From: Hyphomicrobiales bacterium
GTDB taxonomy: Bacteria; Pseudomonadota; Alphaproteobacteria; Rhizobiales; Rhizobiaceae
Assembly: GCA_900469475.1 (NCBI GenBank)
Contig: UBXG01000002.1
Location: forward strand, 34,758-98,757
Direction of reading: 5' to 3'
Length of the DNA: 64,000 nt
Shown: in pieces, positions 1 through 8,757 of the stretch
Layout of the letters: each line of letters begins with the position of its first letter
Position numbering within the stretch: the stretch's first letter is position 1
Program-made: the position numbers and the translations under genes
Notes under the pieces: model-generated
The model's database searches: none
What the model was told of the DNA's origin: nothing
Seen by the model: only the letters and a program-made list of their open reading frames with translations

Positions 1-153
1 GGCAAACAACAGCTGGTCGTTCTTGTCATAGGCGAAAAAGGCGCTGGAAAGACCATCGCAAAGGGCATCGAAGAACATCGTCTGCAGACTGCCGCCGAAA
101 GGGGCATCAGCCGTCGTCATTGCCAAAGCTGCCTTTTCAATCTCGGCAGTCAT
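1..153 (-). CDS. N-terminal fragment of a PAS-like signalling protein (runs off the window)
   Basis: Only the first 51 codons are present; the gene continues beyond base 1. The fragment starts with ATG at 153 and reads without a stop to the window edge. It ends in a segment (FFDALCDG, then FFAYDKNDQLLF) that resembles the start of a PAS domain in rhizobial PAS/diguanylate-cyclase proteins. A second in-frame ATG lies at 120. The gene is divergent from mutL. The domain call is inference from about 25 residues; the remainder of the protein would decide it. Confidence 0.45.
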   Translation of the reverse strand, partial: MTAEIEKAALAMTTADAPFGGSLQTMFFDALCDGLSSAFFAYDKNDQLLFA

Positions 154-498
154 TCGTCGGATTCCTACGCTCAACCAGTTTCACAACACGGCAAATCGAC
201 AAAGCGGCATTCGCTCTGCAAGGCAAATTCGTGGAAGTTGCATGCTGGCCTTGGCACTTGAAGCAGATGGCACCTGGCTCATGAAAGTTGACGGCCACCA
301 ACCTGCCATCGAGAGCCGTCAGCATGCACGAAACGCGCCACCTGCGGTCATTTCAAGTTTCTGTCTCGGCAACCTGTCATCATTCCCTTAAACATTGATT
401 AAATTTCTCAACAAAGCACGGGCGGGAAACGAGTGGGTAAGCGCGTGCGGATCGCCTTTCCTCTTTCCACACCGGCGCGAATCCACGAGAATGCAGCC
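154..498. other. intergenic region upstream of mutL
   Basis: About 345 bases between the divergent PAS-like fragment and mutL. No gene-like frame with a ribosome site is visible. The stretch around 390-412 is AT-rich (TTAAACATTGATTAAATTTC) and is the likeliest place for the mutL promoter, but no clear -35/-10 pair was recognised. Confidence 0.4.
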
Positions 499-2331
499 AT
501 GGCCATCAAGCAACTTTCCGAGACCCTGATCAACCAGATCGCCGCCGGCGAAGTCATCGAGCGCCCGGCAAGCGCGGCCAAGGAGCTGATCGAAAATGCG
601 CTCGATGCCGGTGCGACCCGCATCGAGATCGCCACCGCAGGCGGCGGTAAGGCGTTGTTGAGAGTGACCGACAACGGCTCGGGCATGGAAGAGACGGATC
701 TGGAGCTCGCGGTCCGGCGCCACTGCACCTCGAAGATTTCCGACACGTTGGAGGATATCCGTACTCTCGGTTTTCGCGGCGAGGCCCTACCCTCCATCGG
801 CTCGGTGGCGAAGCTTTCGATTGCAAGCCGCAGAGCGGGAGCAAGCAGCGGCGCCGAGATCGCCGTTGCCGGCGGCAAGGTTCTGCATCTGCGCCCAGCG
901 GCCGCCAATCCCGGCACGATCGTCGAGGTGCGCGACTTGTTCTTCGCGACGCCCGCGCGTCTCAAATTCCTGAAAACGGAGAAGGCGGAGGCAGCAGCGA
1001 TCACCGAGGTCGTCAAGCGAATGGCGATCGCCTTTCCGCGCGTGCGCTTCGTGCTGTCGGGCAGCGACCGCTCGACGCTCGAATTTCCCGCGACCGGAGA
1101 TGATCATCTCGCCCGCATGGCGCAGATACTGGGGGCCGATTTCAAGGATAATGCCATCGCGCTAGACGCGGTGCGAGAGGATGTGAGCCTCACCGGTTTT
1201 GCCGGCGTGCCGACCTTCAACCGTGGGAACTCCGCGCATCAATATGCCTTCGTCAATGGCCGGCCTGTGCAGGACAAGCTGATCCTGTCGGCAATCCGCG
1301 GTGCCTATGCGGAAACCATCCCCTCCGGCCGTTATCCTGTCGCTGTCCTTTCCTTGACGCTCGACCCCGCGCTGGTCGACGTCAACGTGCATCCGGCGAA
1401 ATCCGATGTACGTTTCCGCGATCCCGGTCTCGTGCGCGGCCTGATCGTCGGTGCCATTCGCGAAGCTTTGGCGCGCGAGGGCGACCGGGCCGCCACAACA
1501 GGCGCGGATGGCATGCTGCGCGCCTTCACCGCTGGCCGCTCTGGCTTCCAATCGGGCTGGCGACCCGCGCCGGCAGCGGCTCCATGGACGGCGGAAACTT
1601 CGCCATCTCGCCCCTACGAACGAGCCGCCGCAGCGGCGGGATACGGATTTGCCGAAAGACCGCAGGCCGCCTTCGACGGACTTGCCATGCCGACGGCTCG
1701 CGCGGAAGTCGCACCGCCGGTGGAGCCGGTACGGGCCGAGGAACCCGCTCGCTTTCCACTGGGCGCCGCCCGCGCTCAGCTGCATGAGAACTATATCGTC
1801 GCCCAGACGGAAAACGGGCTCGTCATCGTCGATCAGCACGCGGCGCATGAACGGCTGGTGTTCGAAGCTATGCGCAAGGCTCTGCATTCTAAGCGCCTGC
1901 CCTCGCAGGTCCTGCTCATTCCTGAGATCGTCGACCTGCCCGAAGAGGATTGCGACCGGCTGATGGTGTTTGCCGAAGAGCTCGGCGAACTCGGCCTTGC
2001 CGTCGAACGCTTCGGCCCAGGCGCGGTCGCCGTTAGGGAGACGCCGGCCATGCTCGGCGAGGTCGATGCACGGGGCCTGGTTCGGCAATTGGCCGACGAG
2101 ATTGCCGAATGGGATACGGCCTCGGGCCTTGCCGCCAAGCTGGAATATGTGGCCGCGACCATGGCCTGCCACGGCTCGGTACGGTCCGGCCGGCGCCTGC
2201 GCCCGGAAGAGATGAACGCGCTTTTGCGTCAGATGGAGGCGACGCCGGGCTCCGGACAATGCAATCACGGCAGGCCGACTTATATAGAGTTGAAGCTCAC
2301 AGACATCGAGCGGCTGTTCGGGCGCAGCTGA
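499..2331 (+). CDS. mutL: DNA mismatch repair protein MutL (endonuclease type)
   Basis: MutL couples mismatch recognition by MutS to strand incision. The GHKL ATPase motifs are at the N-terminus: E33/N34 (IENALDAGA), DNGSGM near 58-63 and GFRGEA at 91-96. A variable Ala/Pro-rich linker follows at about 330-430. The C-terminal domain has the endonuclease motif DQHAAHER (about 445) with the second Glu in register, plus ACHGS and GQCNHGRPT near the end. This fits bacteria lacking MutH, where MutL nicks DNA itself. The length of 610 aa is normal. The reading frame stays open upstream to 433, but ATG 499 gives the conserved MAIKQL start. A DUF2093 gene follows on the same strand. Confidence 0.97.
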   Translation: MAIKQLSETLINQIAAGEVIERPASAAKELIENALDAGATRIEIATAGGGKALLRVTDNGSGMEETDLELAVRRHCTSKISDTLEDIRTLGFRGEALPSIGSVAKLSIASRRAGASSGAEIAVAGGKVLHLRPAAANPGTIVEVRDLFFATPARLKFLKTEKAEAAAITEVVKRMAIAFPRVRFVLSGSDRSTLEFPATGDDHLARMAQILGADFKDNAIALDAVREDVSLTGFAGVPTFNRGNSAHQYAFVNGRPVQDKLILSAIRGAYAETIPSGRYPVAVLSLTLDPALVDVNVHPAKSDVRFRDPGLVRGLIVGAIREALAREGDRAATTGADGMLRAFTAGRSGFQSGWRPAPAAAPWTAETSPSRPYERAAAAAGYGFAERPQAAFDGLAMPTARAEVAPPVEPVRAEEPARFPLGAARAQLHENYIVAQTENGLVIVDQHAAHERLVFEAMRKALHSKRLPSQVLLIPEIVDLPEEDCDRLMVFAEELGELGLAVERFGPGAVAVRETPAMLGEVDARGLVRQLADEIAEWDTASGLAAKLEYVAATMACHGSVRSGRRLRPEEMNALLRQMEATPGSGQCNHGRPTYIELKLTDIERLFGRS

Positions 2332-2476
2332 CCTAAGCTATTTCCAGAAGGAACTTTTCCGCGAAATAATAGTCAGGAAAGTCACGCCCGCCGTAGCGAC
2401 CTTGCGCGTCATATTTGACGCATGGCGCTGTAGTGCGGTATGGCAAACGGATGAGACAGATCAAGGACGGCATCAG

Positions 2477-2707
2477 ATGAATCTTTTCGAGGGACATGGA
2501 AATCGCGAGGCGAAAATTCGCTACCTCGACGGCGATTTCCAAATCCTGATGCCGGGTTCCTATGTGGTCTGCGCCATGACCGGCAAGCATATTGCGCTCG
2601 ATGAGCTGCGCTATTGGAGCGTTGCCCGGCAGGAACCCTATGCGGACGTCATCACCTCGCTCGAAGCCGAAAAGCGCGCCGGCGCGCTGCCCAATCAGAA
2701 GCGTTGA
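2477..2707 (+). CDS. DUF2093 family small protein
   Basis: A 76-residue soluble protein of unknown function. The core (FEGHGNREAKIRYLDGDF, VVCAMTGKHIALDELRYWSVA, ending EPYADV) matches the DUF2093 family typical of Rhizobiales and other alphaproteobacteria. ATG 2477 is chosen over an upstream in-frame start at 2402 because family members begin with MNxFEG. It lies 145 bases after mutL on the same strand and converges with lpxK. The function is not known. Confidence 0.85.
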   Translation: MNLFEGHGNREAKIRYLDGDFQILMPGSYVVCAMTGKHIALDELRYWSVARQEPYADVITSLEAEKRAGALPNQKR

Positions 2708-2736
2708 TTTCTCTTCCTGAATAACCAGACGTGGCC

Positions 2737-3786
2737 CTAGGCCGCTTTGCTATTGCGCTTTTCCCGCAAGCGACGCTCTCGCGCGGCTGCAATGGCCCTG
2801 TCGATAATCAGGGCTGGGGCCTGGGGATCGTCAAAGACCATATCGATCTCGATCACCCGGCAGCGCTGCAGCAGTTCGTCGGCGCGGCCATGATGGCCGA
2901 TCAGGCGCACGTAGTCCTTCGACGTGGTGACGATCTCAAGCCCCTCGCGCGCGGCTATGTCGAGCATGTCGGAAACGTCGTCTTCGCCGGGATGTTCGTG
3001 ATCTCCGAAGCTGCGCCGGACGGCGATCTCAGCCCCCAGCGTCTCGACCGTGCGGAAGAACTTGGCGGGATCGGCGATGCCGGCGAAGGCAAGCACCTTA
3101 CGTCCGCGCAAATCCTCATGCCCACGCACTCTGACGCTCGCTGAAAAGAAAGGCTTCCCCGCCCTTGCCGCAAGACGCACAACGCGATCGGCGGCGGTGC
3201 CTTCACCGACTTTCAGCAGGCCGGACGCATAGAGGAGCTGTGTGCGCAGCGGTGCACGCACCGGACCGCTGGGAACCAGATGACCGTTGCCGATGCCCCT
3301 GCCTGCATCGACCACCACAAGGGCATAGTCGATCGCAATCTGCGCGCTCTGGAAGCCGTCATCCATGATGATGAGATCAGCCCCCTCGCGCACGAGCCTT
3401 TCCGCACCATCGGCACGGCGACGGGCAATGACCGTCAGCGCCTCGCGGGCAAGCAGCAGCGGTTCGTCGCCGACGGCCGTGGCATGATGATGCGTGGGAT
3501 CGACGACCGTCGTGACATCGAGCGAGCCGCCATAGCCGCGGCTGAGGAACCCCGGCTTCAGCCCCTTCGCCTTCGCGGCCTGGGCGAGCGCGAGCGCCGT
3601 CGGTGTCTTGCCGGCGCCGCCGACCGTAAAATTGCCGACGCAGATGACCGGCACTGGCACGGAGGTGCGTTTGCCATGCACCATGCGATGTCCGGCGATA
3701 CGGCCATACAGGAAAGAAAAGGGTGAGAGCCCCCAGGCACGCCAATCCGGCTTTCGCCACCAGAAAGGTGGGGCTTCCGATACCAT
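2737..3786 (-). CDS. lpxK: tetraacyldisaccharide 4'-kinase LpxK
   Basis: LpxK phosphorylates the 4' position of the lipid A disaccharide precursor at the inner membrane. The 349-aa protein starts with the typical [12 protein letters not shown] segment and has a P-loop [14 protein letters not shown] at 51-64. SRGYGG follows at about 84, and a DDGFQS motif (Walker B-like) lies near 140. It is the last gene of a minus-strand run after waaA and a HAD gene, so lipid A kinase and Kdo transferase are probably co-transcribed. The length is normal for the family. Confidence 0.96.
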   Translation of the reverse strand: MVSEAPPFWWRKPDWRAWGLSPFSFLYGRIAGHRMVHGKRTSVPVPVICVGNFTVGGAGKTPTALALAQAAKAKGLKPGFLSRGYGGSLDVTTVVDPTHHHATAVGDEPLLLAREALTVIARRRADGAERLVREGADLIIMDDGFQSAQIAIDYALVVVDAGRGIGNGHLVPSGPVRAPLRTQLLYASGLLKVGEGTAADRVVRLAARAGKPFFSASVRVRGHEDLRGRKVLAFAGIADPAKFFRTVETLGAEIAVRRSFGDHEHPGEDDVSDMLDIAAREGLEIVTTSKDYVRLIGHHGRADELLQRCRVIEIDMVFDDPQAPALIIDRAIAAARERRLREKRNSKAA

Positions 3787-3870
3787 GCGTCTAATCCAGC
3801 CCTATTCCTGTGCCTGCGACCAAGCGGCAAGAAAGGGCAGATTGCATGAAAAAGCAAGCCATTGCCGGGA

Positions 3871-4602
3871 TCAGGCCGATTGCGCCACAGGCATGAGCAG
3901 GTTTTCAAGCTCGGTAATGTCGTTGAGGCAATAATCCGATGCGGCCGTCAACGTCTCGCGCGAACCGGTGCCCGTCAGCACGCCGACGGTCAGGCCGACG
4001 CCGGCGTTGCGGCCCATGTGGAGATCATGATTGTTGTCGCCGACCACAGCGACCTGTGCCGGCGAAAGGCCTGTCGCGGCGTAGAAGCCGAGTACCATGC
4101 CCGGCTCCGGCTTAGTACCGAAGCCGCTATCGTAGCCGGCGATGTAATCGATATAGTCGATGAAGCCGAAGCGGCGCGCTGTCTGGCGGATGGAGCGCTC
4201 ATTGTCGCTGGAGGCAACGCCGAGCCTGTATCCGCGCTCATGCAGGCGCTGGAAGAATGCCGCGAGATCGGTGACGGGCGAGGAGAAATCGGCCGCATGC
4301 GCAAAAAGCGCGTCGAGTTTTTCCACCAGCTCCGCGACATCCACTTTCGAGCCGGCAGCCACCAGGCCCTCGGAAATCTGCCGGGTGTTACCTGCCGCAA
4401 GCAGGCTATCCGGCACGATGTGCCCGGAGATCGGATCCATGCCGCAGGCAGAGAGAAGATGATCGGCAAGGATAGGATCGTCCTGAGCAGCGATGCGTGC
4501 GAGCTCGCGATTGACCGGCAGCCAGCTCTGGTCATAGTCGAGCAACGTGCCGTCCTTGTCGAAAAGAATGCCCGCAATCGCTCCCAACTTGGCCGCTGTC
4601 AT
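3871..4602 (-). CDS. HAD-superfamily phosphatase, Gph-like
   Basis: A 243-aa haloacid-dehalogenase hydrolase. Motif I is FDKDGTLLDYDQSW (14-27, with both catalytic Asp residues), motif II is the ASSDNERS region, and motif III/IV is VVGDNNHDLHMGRNAG. It resembles phosphoglycolate phosphatase-type enzymes, but the substrate cannot be read from sequence. It begins 12 bases after the waaA stop with a GGGAAGGG ribosome site and precedes lpxK, so it is embedded in the lipid A/Kdo cluster. A role in sugar-phosphate or Kdo metabolism is possible but is only a guess from context. Confidence 0.85.
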   Translation of the reverse strand: MTAAKLGAIAGILFDKDGTLLDYDQSWLPVNRELARIAAQDDPILADHLLSACGMDPISGHIVPDSLLAAGNTRQISEGLVAAGSKVDVAELVEKLDALFAHAADFSSPVTDLAAFFQRLHERGYRLGVASSDNERSIRQTARRFGFIDYIDYIAGYDSGFGTKPEPGMVLGFYAATGLSPAQVAVVGDNNHDLHMGRNAGVGLTVGVLTGTGSRETLTAASDYCLNDITELENLLMPVAQSA

Positions 4603-4614
4603 GCCCTTCCCTTC

Positions 4615-5934
4615 TTATCCGTTCGCCATCGTTTTCGGCATCAGCCGCGCCTTGACCGAAAGCGGATTGATATAAGGCTCCAGCCCTTTCACCGTTGCTG
4701 CCAGTGCACCACGCATTTCATGCACGGCTGCGAAGCCGGCGTCGATCATACCGCGTCGTGCCGTGTCGTTAGTGAGCAAATAATGCACGCCGCGCGCCAG
4801 CATCTCGGTATCGCGCACCATGCGGGCGCTGCCGCGGCGGGCGAGCAACTGATAGGAGTCACGGAAATTCTGGACATGGCCGCCCGTCAGGATCGCGCAG
4901 CCGAGCATAGCCGGCTCAAGCGGGTTCTGGCCGCCTTCGTTGAATAGCGATTTGCCCATGAAGGCGACTTCCGTCATCCGCAGGTAAAGCCCCATCTCGC
5001 CGATCGTATCCCCAAGGAAGACATCGACATCGGGCGAAAGGATGTCATTGCGGGTGCGGCGCGCCACTTTCAGGCCCTGTTCGACCAGCATCGCCTCTAT
5101 CGCATCGCAGCGCTCGGGATGGCGCGGCACGATGATGGTGAGCTGACCGTTATGCTCCTTGAGCATCGAATGGACGGTGGCTGCAGCACCCTCCTCGCCC
5201 TCGAAGGTCGAGACAGCTGCCCAGGTCTTGCGGTCGCCGACCTGCTTCATGTAGCTGGCAAGCGTCGGCGCGTCATAGGACGGCGCGTCCGTATCCACCT
5301 TGAGATTACCTGATTTGAGAACCTGCAGGGCGCCGAGATCACGGAAGCGTTCGGCATCGAGGTCGGACTGTGCCACGACCAGCGCCAGATTTTCGAACAG
5401 CGCCTCGGCAAGCGAGGGATGCCGGCTCCAGCGCGCGAAGGATCGATCCGACATGCGGGCGTTGACGAGGATCTGCGGAATGCGCTTGCGGCCAAGCTCC
5501 ATGATCGTTGTAGGCCAGATCTCGGATTCGGCGAAAATGGCGCAATCGGGCTGCCAATAATCGAGGAACCGCTTGATGGCAGGCTTGAGATCAAGAGGAA
5601 CGTATTGATGGATTACCTCGTCGCCAAGCCGCTGATGCGCGACCTTGGCAGAGGTGATCGTGCCCGTCGTCAGGATGACATGGATATCGCGGCGACGGAT
5701 TTCTCGGATCAACGGAATGACGGCCGAGGTTTCGCCGACGCTTGCGGCATGGAACCAGATCAGCGGTCCCTGCGGGCGGTTGGCGCTGGCATAACCCGAG
5801 CGCTCCAGCCTGCGGGAGCTATCTTCCTTGCCCTTCGCCGCGCGAACGGCGAGATAAGGCCCGATGAACGGATAAACGGCAATTCCGCCGAAACGATAGG
5901 CGCTCAAGGCAAGACGCGCCCTGAGGCTACTCAT
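4615..5934 (-). CDS. waaA: 3-deoxy-D-manno-octulosonic acid (Kdo) transferase WaaA
   Basis: Transfers Kdo from CMP-Kdo onto lipid IVA on the cytoplasmic face of the inner membrane. The 439-aa protein has a short hydrophobic N-terminus and the glycosyltransferase-N domain (LIWFHAASVGE, VILTTGTITSAK, PLDLKPAIKRFLDYWQPD, AESEIWPTTI). The C-terminal half has VPRHPERCD, DTIGEMGLYLRMTEVAFMGKSL and EGGQNPLEPAMLGC. These are all hallmark WaaA/KdtA segments. A GGGAGG site precedes ATG 5934. It sits downstream of the DUF4170 gene, a common alphaproteobacterial arrangement. Confidence 0.96.
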   Translation of the reverse strand: MSSLRARLALSAYRFGGIAVYPFIGPYLAVRAAKGKEDSSRRLERSGYASANRPQGPLIWFHAASVGETSAVIPLIREIRRRDIHVILTTGTITSAKVAHQRLGDEVIHQYVPLDLKPAIKRFLDYWQPDCAIFAESEIWPTTIMELGRKRIPQILVNARMSDRSFARWSRHPSLAEALFENLALVVAQSDLDAERFRDLGALQVLKSGNLKVDTDAPSYDAPTLASYMKQVGDRKTWAAVSTFEGEEGAAATVHSMLKEHNGQLTIIVPRHPERCDAIEAMLVEQGLKVARRTRNDILSPDVDVFLGDTIGEMGLYLRMTEVAFMGKSLFNEGGQNPLEPAMLGCAILTGGHVQNFRDSYQLLARRGSARMVRDTEMLARGVHYLLTNDTARRGMIDAGFAAVHEMRGALAATVKGLEPYINPLSVKARLMPKTMANG

Positions 5935-6114
5935 TTCGACCGCCTCCCATCCCAGCTGATCATCATCTATGCCAAATCCCGATAACCACGCGGCCGAATA
6001 AGCAGCCGAATTTTCGTTCTTATTGTGTCAAAGATACTGCTTCATGGCCGGATTTAAAGCGACAACGCTTTCCCGGATAGAGATATCAAATGCAAAATTC
6101 GGAGTAATGCGACC

Positions 6115-6360
6115 TCAGGATGCCGCTTTTTCCTGCGGATCAAGCAAGCGATGCAGGTGGACAATGAAATAACGCATATGGGCATTGTCGACAGTCTGCT
6201 GTGCCTTGGACTTCCACGCCACCAGCGCGCTCGCATAATCGGGATACATGCCGACGATATCGAGCTCATTGAGATTGCGGAACTGGACCTCTTCGAGGTT
6301 TTCCAATTCGCCGCCGAAGACAAGGTGCAGGAGCTGCTTTTTGCCGCTGGTATCAGTCAT
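6115..6360 (-). CDS. DUF4170 domain protein
   Basis: An 81-aa soluble protein of unknown function. The core (LHLVFGGELENL, FRNLNELDIVGMYPDY, AWKSKAQ.TVDNAHMRYFIVHLHRLLDP) fits the DUF4170 family of Rhizobiales. These are usually found just upstream of the Kdo transferase gene, as here. It lies between a cysQ-like gene and waaA on the same strand. The persistent linkage to envelope genes suggests, but does not prove, a role in lipopolysaccharide assembly. Confidence 0.85.
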   Translation of the reverse strand: MTDTSGKKQLLHLVFGGELENLEEVQFRNLNELDIVGMYPDYASALVAWKSKAQQTVDNAHMRYFIVHLHRLLDPQEKAAS

Positions 6361-6421
6361 TTTCGTCTCTTTCTACTGTCGTCCCCCTCCGTCCTTCATC
6401 TGCGGGATTTTGACGGAAAGG

Positions 6422-7228
6422 TCAACCGTCTCGTCGGTTCGATAGTTGACGGAGGAACTCCGGTAATTGTGCTGCCGACGCACCGCAAAGTTCGTCATGG
6501 GATACTTCGGCGCGGTTGTAGCGCAAGGTCTTGCCGGAGAGATCCACGAGAGCGCCGCCGGCTCGCTCCAGAATGAGATCGGCGGCGGCGAGATCCCAGT
6601 CGTGGGAGTTGCGTTTGACGATTGTTCCCTCAAGCCTGCCGTCCGCCACCATGGCAAGGCGGTAGGCGAGCGACGGCACGTGCTTCACCCGCTCGACCGT
6701 CTTGCGAAAATCCGGATCGAAGCCCTTCAGCATCTCCTCGCCGGTCGCAAGACGATTGATATCGTCGCCGACCCTCTGGGAAACGCTGATCGGCTCGCCG
6801 TTCTTCAAGGCCTGCCCGCCGGCCGTCGCCACAAAGAGCTCGTCCAGCGCCGGCGCATAGAGGACACCCGCCACCGGCCGGCCGTCAGTGACGACGGCAA
6901 CGCTGACGCACCATAGATCCAGGCCGGAGAGAAAACCCCTGGTGCCGTCGATCGGATCGACGACGAAGACGGTCGCGTGCTTCAGACGCTCGGCGTCATC
7001 ATCGGTTTCCTCGGAAAGCCAGCCATAATCGGGCCTTGCGGTGCGAAGCGTGGCGGCCAGACTTTCGTTCGCGGCAAAATCCGCGGCACTGACCGGGGAC
7101 TGGCCGTTGTTCTTCCACCAGACTTCCGGCGATTGCCGGAAGAAACCGAGAGCGATCTTGCCCGCCTCGAGCGCGGCACCCACGATCAGGTCCACATCGC
7201 TCAATTGGCCGGCCTTGCTATCGATCAT
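6422..7228 (-). CDS. inositol-monophosphatase family protein, CysQ-like
   Basis: A 268-aa Li+-sensitive phosphatase-superfamily enzyme. The metal-binding signatures are present: LSEETDD (71-77), DPIDGTRGF (91-99) and WDLAAADLILERAGG (about 210-224). Rhizobial members are usually annotated 3'(2'),5'-bisphosphate nucleotidase (CysQ), which removes PAP from sulfate assimilation. Inositol- or histidinol-phosphate phosphatase activity cannot be excluded from sequence. It sits between pmbA-like and DUF4170 genes in one minus-strand run. Confidence 0.88.
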   Translation of the reverse strand: MIDSKAGQLSDVDLIVGAALEAGKIALGFFRQSPEVWWKNNGQSPVSAADFAANESLAATLRTARPDYGWLSEETDDDAERLKHATVFVVDPIDGTRGFLSGLDLWCVSVAVVTDGRPVAGVLYAPALDELFVATAGGQALKNGEPISVSQRVGDDINRLATGEEMLKGFDPDFRKTVERVKHVPSLAYRLAMVADGRLEGTIVKRNSHDWDLAAADLILERAGGALVDLSGKTLRYNRAEVSHDELCGASAAQLPEFLRQLSNRRDG

Positions 7229-7254
7229 TGACGAATTCCAATCTCCGCTCGTTT

Positions 7255-8607
7255 TTAGCGGCCCGCGAGCGTCATGCCCTCAATGGCAAGCGTCGGAGCG
7301 GCGATGCCGAAATCGCGATCGATGTCGTTCGCCGGCGCCACGCGCATGAACATGTCCTTCAGATTGGAGGCGATCGTCACCTCCGAAACCGCGAACGTCA
7401 ATTCGCCGTTCTCGATCCAGAAACCGGTGGCGCCACGGCTGTATTCGCCGGTGATCATATTGACGCCCTGGCCGATGAGCTCGGTGACATAGAAGCCCGC
7501 ACCGACGCTGCGGATCAGTTCCTCGGGTGAAATATCGCCGGGTTCCAGCGCGAGGTTCGTGGAAGCAGGCGATACGGACGTGCCGCCGCGCACACCGCGA
7601 CCGTTGGTCTTCAGCCCGCCACCGATTTCCCGCGCCGTCGCCGTGGACAGGAACCAGGACTTCAGCACACCGTCCTCGATCATGACGAGCCGCTTGCCAG
7701 ACACGCCTTCGCCGTCGAAGGGCCGCGAGGACGGGCCGCGCACGATCAGCGGATCGTCCGTAATCGAAAGGCCCGCCTTCAGCACCTGCTGGCCCATCTT
7801 GTCGCGCAGGAAGCTGGTCTTGCGGGCGACGGACGCGCCATTGATGGCGCCGGCGATATGGCCGACGAAGCCGCGCGCGACACGTGGATCAAAAACGACC
7901 GTGACATTCTTGCCGGTCGGAACCTGCCGCGGATTGAGGCGTTTGACCACACGCTCGCCGGCGCGGCGGCCGATCTCCTCAGCCGCATCGAGATCGGCAA
8001 AATAGAGACGGCTGTCGAAATCATAGTCGCGCTCCATGCCGGTGCCCTCGCCGGCAATGACGCTGACGGAGCGCCCGAAGCGCGAGCCCATATAGTGGCC
8101 GGAAAAACCATGCGAAGTGACGAGCACAAGCCCGCCCATGCCGGCCGAGGCGCCGGCCCCGGAAGAATTGGTGACGCCGGAAACGGCAAGAGCTGCCGCC
8201 TCGGTCGCAAGCGCCGCTTCGCGTAGCTGCTCCGTGGAAACCTCGGTCGGATCGAACAGTTCGAGATCGGGATAGCTCTTGGCGAGATCCGCCCCATCGG
8301 CAAGGCAGGCGAAGGGATCCTCCGGCGAAACCTTGGCCATGGCGACCGCGCGCTCGGCAAGAGCATTCAGATCGAAGCCTGGATTGGCCGAAACGCTGGC
8401 GACCCGATTGCCAACGAACACCCTCAGCGAAAAGTCGTCGCTCTCGGAGGATTCCGTGCCTTCCACCTTGCCGAGGCGTACGCTGACGGAATGGGCCCTC
8501 GATCGCACCACGACAGCATCGGCCGCATCCGCGCCGGCTTTACGGGCAAGATCGATCAACTGGCTGGCGCGGGAAAGCAGAGCGGCGGAATCGATTTCAG
8601 AGGTCAT
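7255..8607 (-). CDS. pmbA: TldE/PmbA-family metalloprotease-related protein
   Basis: A 450-aa member of the TldD/PmbA family. In enterobacteria the TldD-TldE pair degrades and matures modified peptides and antitoxins. Diagnostic segments are VRSRAHSVSVRLGKVEGTESSESDD near the N-terminus, MERDYDFDSRLYFADLD, VVFDPRVARGFVGHIAGAINGASVARKTSFL, and a C-terminus with GINMITGEYSRGATGFWIENGE-like sequence. PmbA/TldE lacks the HExxxH zinc motif of TldD, and none is seen here. It heads the minus-strand run and is divergent from the antiporter gene. No tldD is in the window. Confidence 0.9.
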   Translation of the reverse strand: MTSEIDSAALLSRASQLIDLARKAGADAADAVVVRSRAHSVSVRLGKVEGTESSESDDFSLRVFVGNRVASVSANPGFDLNALAERAVAMAKVSPEDPFACLADGADLAKSYPDLELFDPTEVSTEQLREAALATEAAALAVSGVTNSSGAGASAGMGGLVLVTSHGFSGHYMGSRFGRSVSVIAGEGTGMERDYDFDSRLYFADLDAAEEIGRRAGERVVKRLNPRQVPTGKNVTVVFDPRVARGFVGHIAGAINGASVARKTSFLRDKMGQQVLKAGLSITDDPLIVRGPSSRPFDGEGVSGKRLVMIEDGVLKSWFLSTATAREIGGGLKTNGRGVRGGTSVSPASTNLALEPGDISPEELIRSVGAGFYVTELIGQGVNMITGEYSRGATGFWIENGELTFAVSEVTIASNLKDMFMRVAPANDIDRDFGIAAPTLAIEGMTLAGR

Positions 8608-8757
8608 GACTTGGCCTTTCCTTCGCGTTCCATTTATTGTGCACTACATAAAGCATCAAGTGCGGCAAAGCCGATTCTTGTACTAATCCCTTCACGCATG
8701 GTTGTTTATCATGGCCAAGCGTCGCAACACCGCCTGCCCCACGGAAAGAAACAGACG

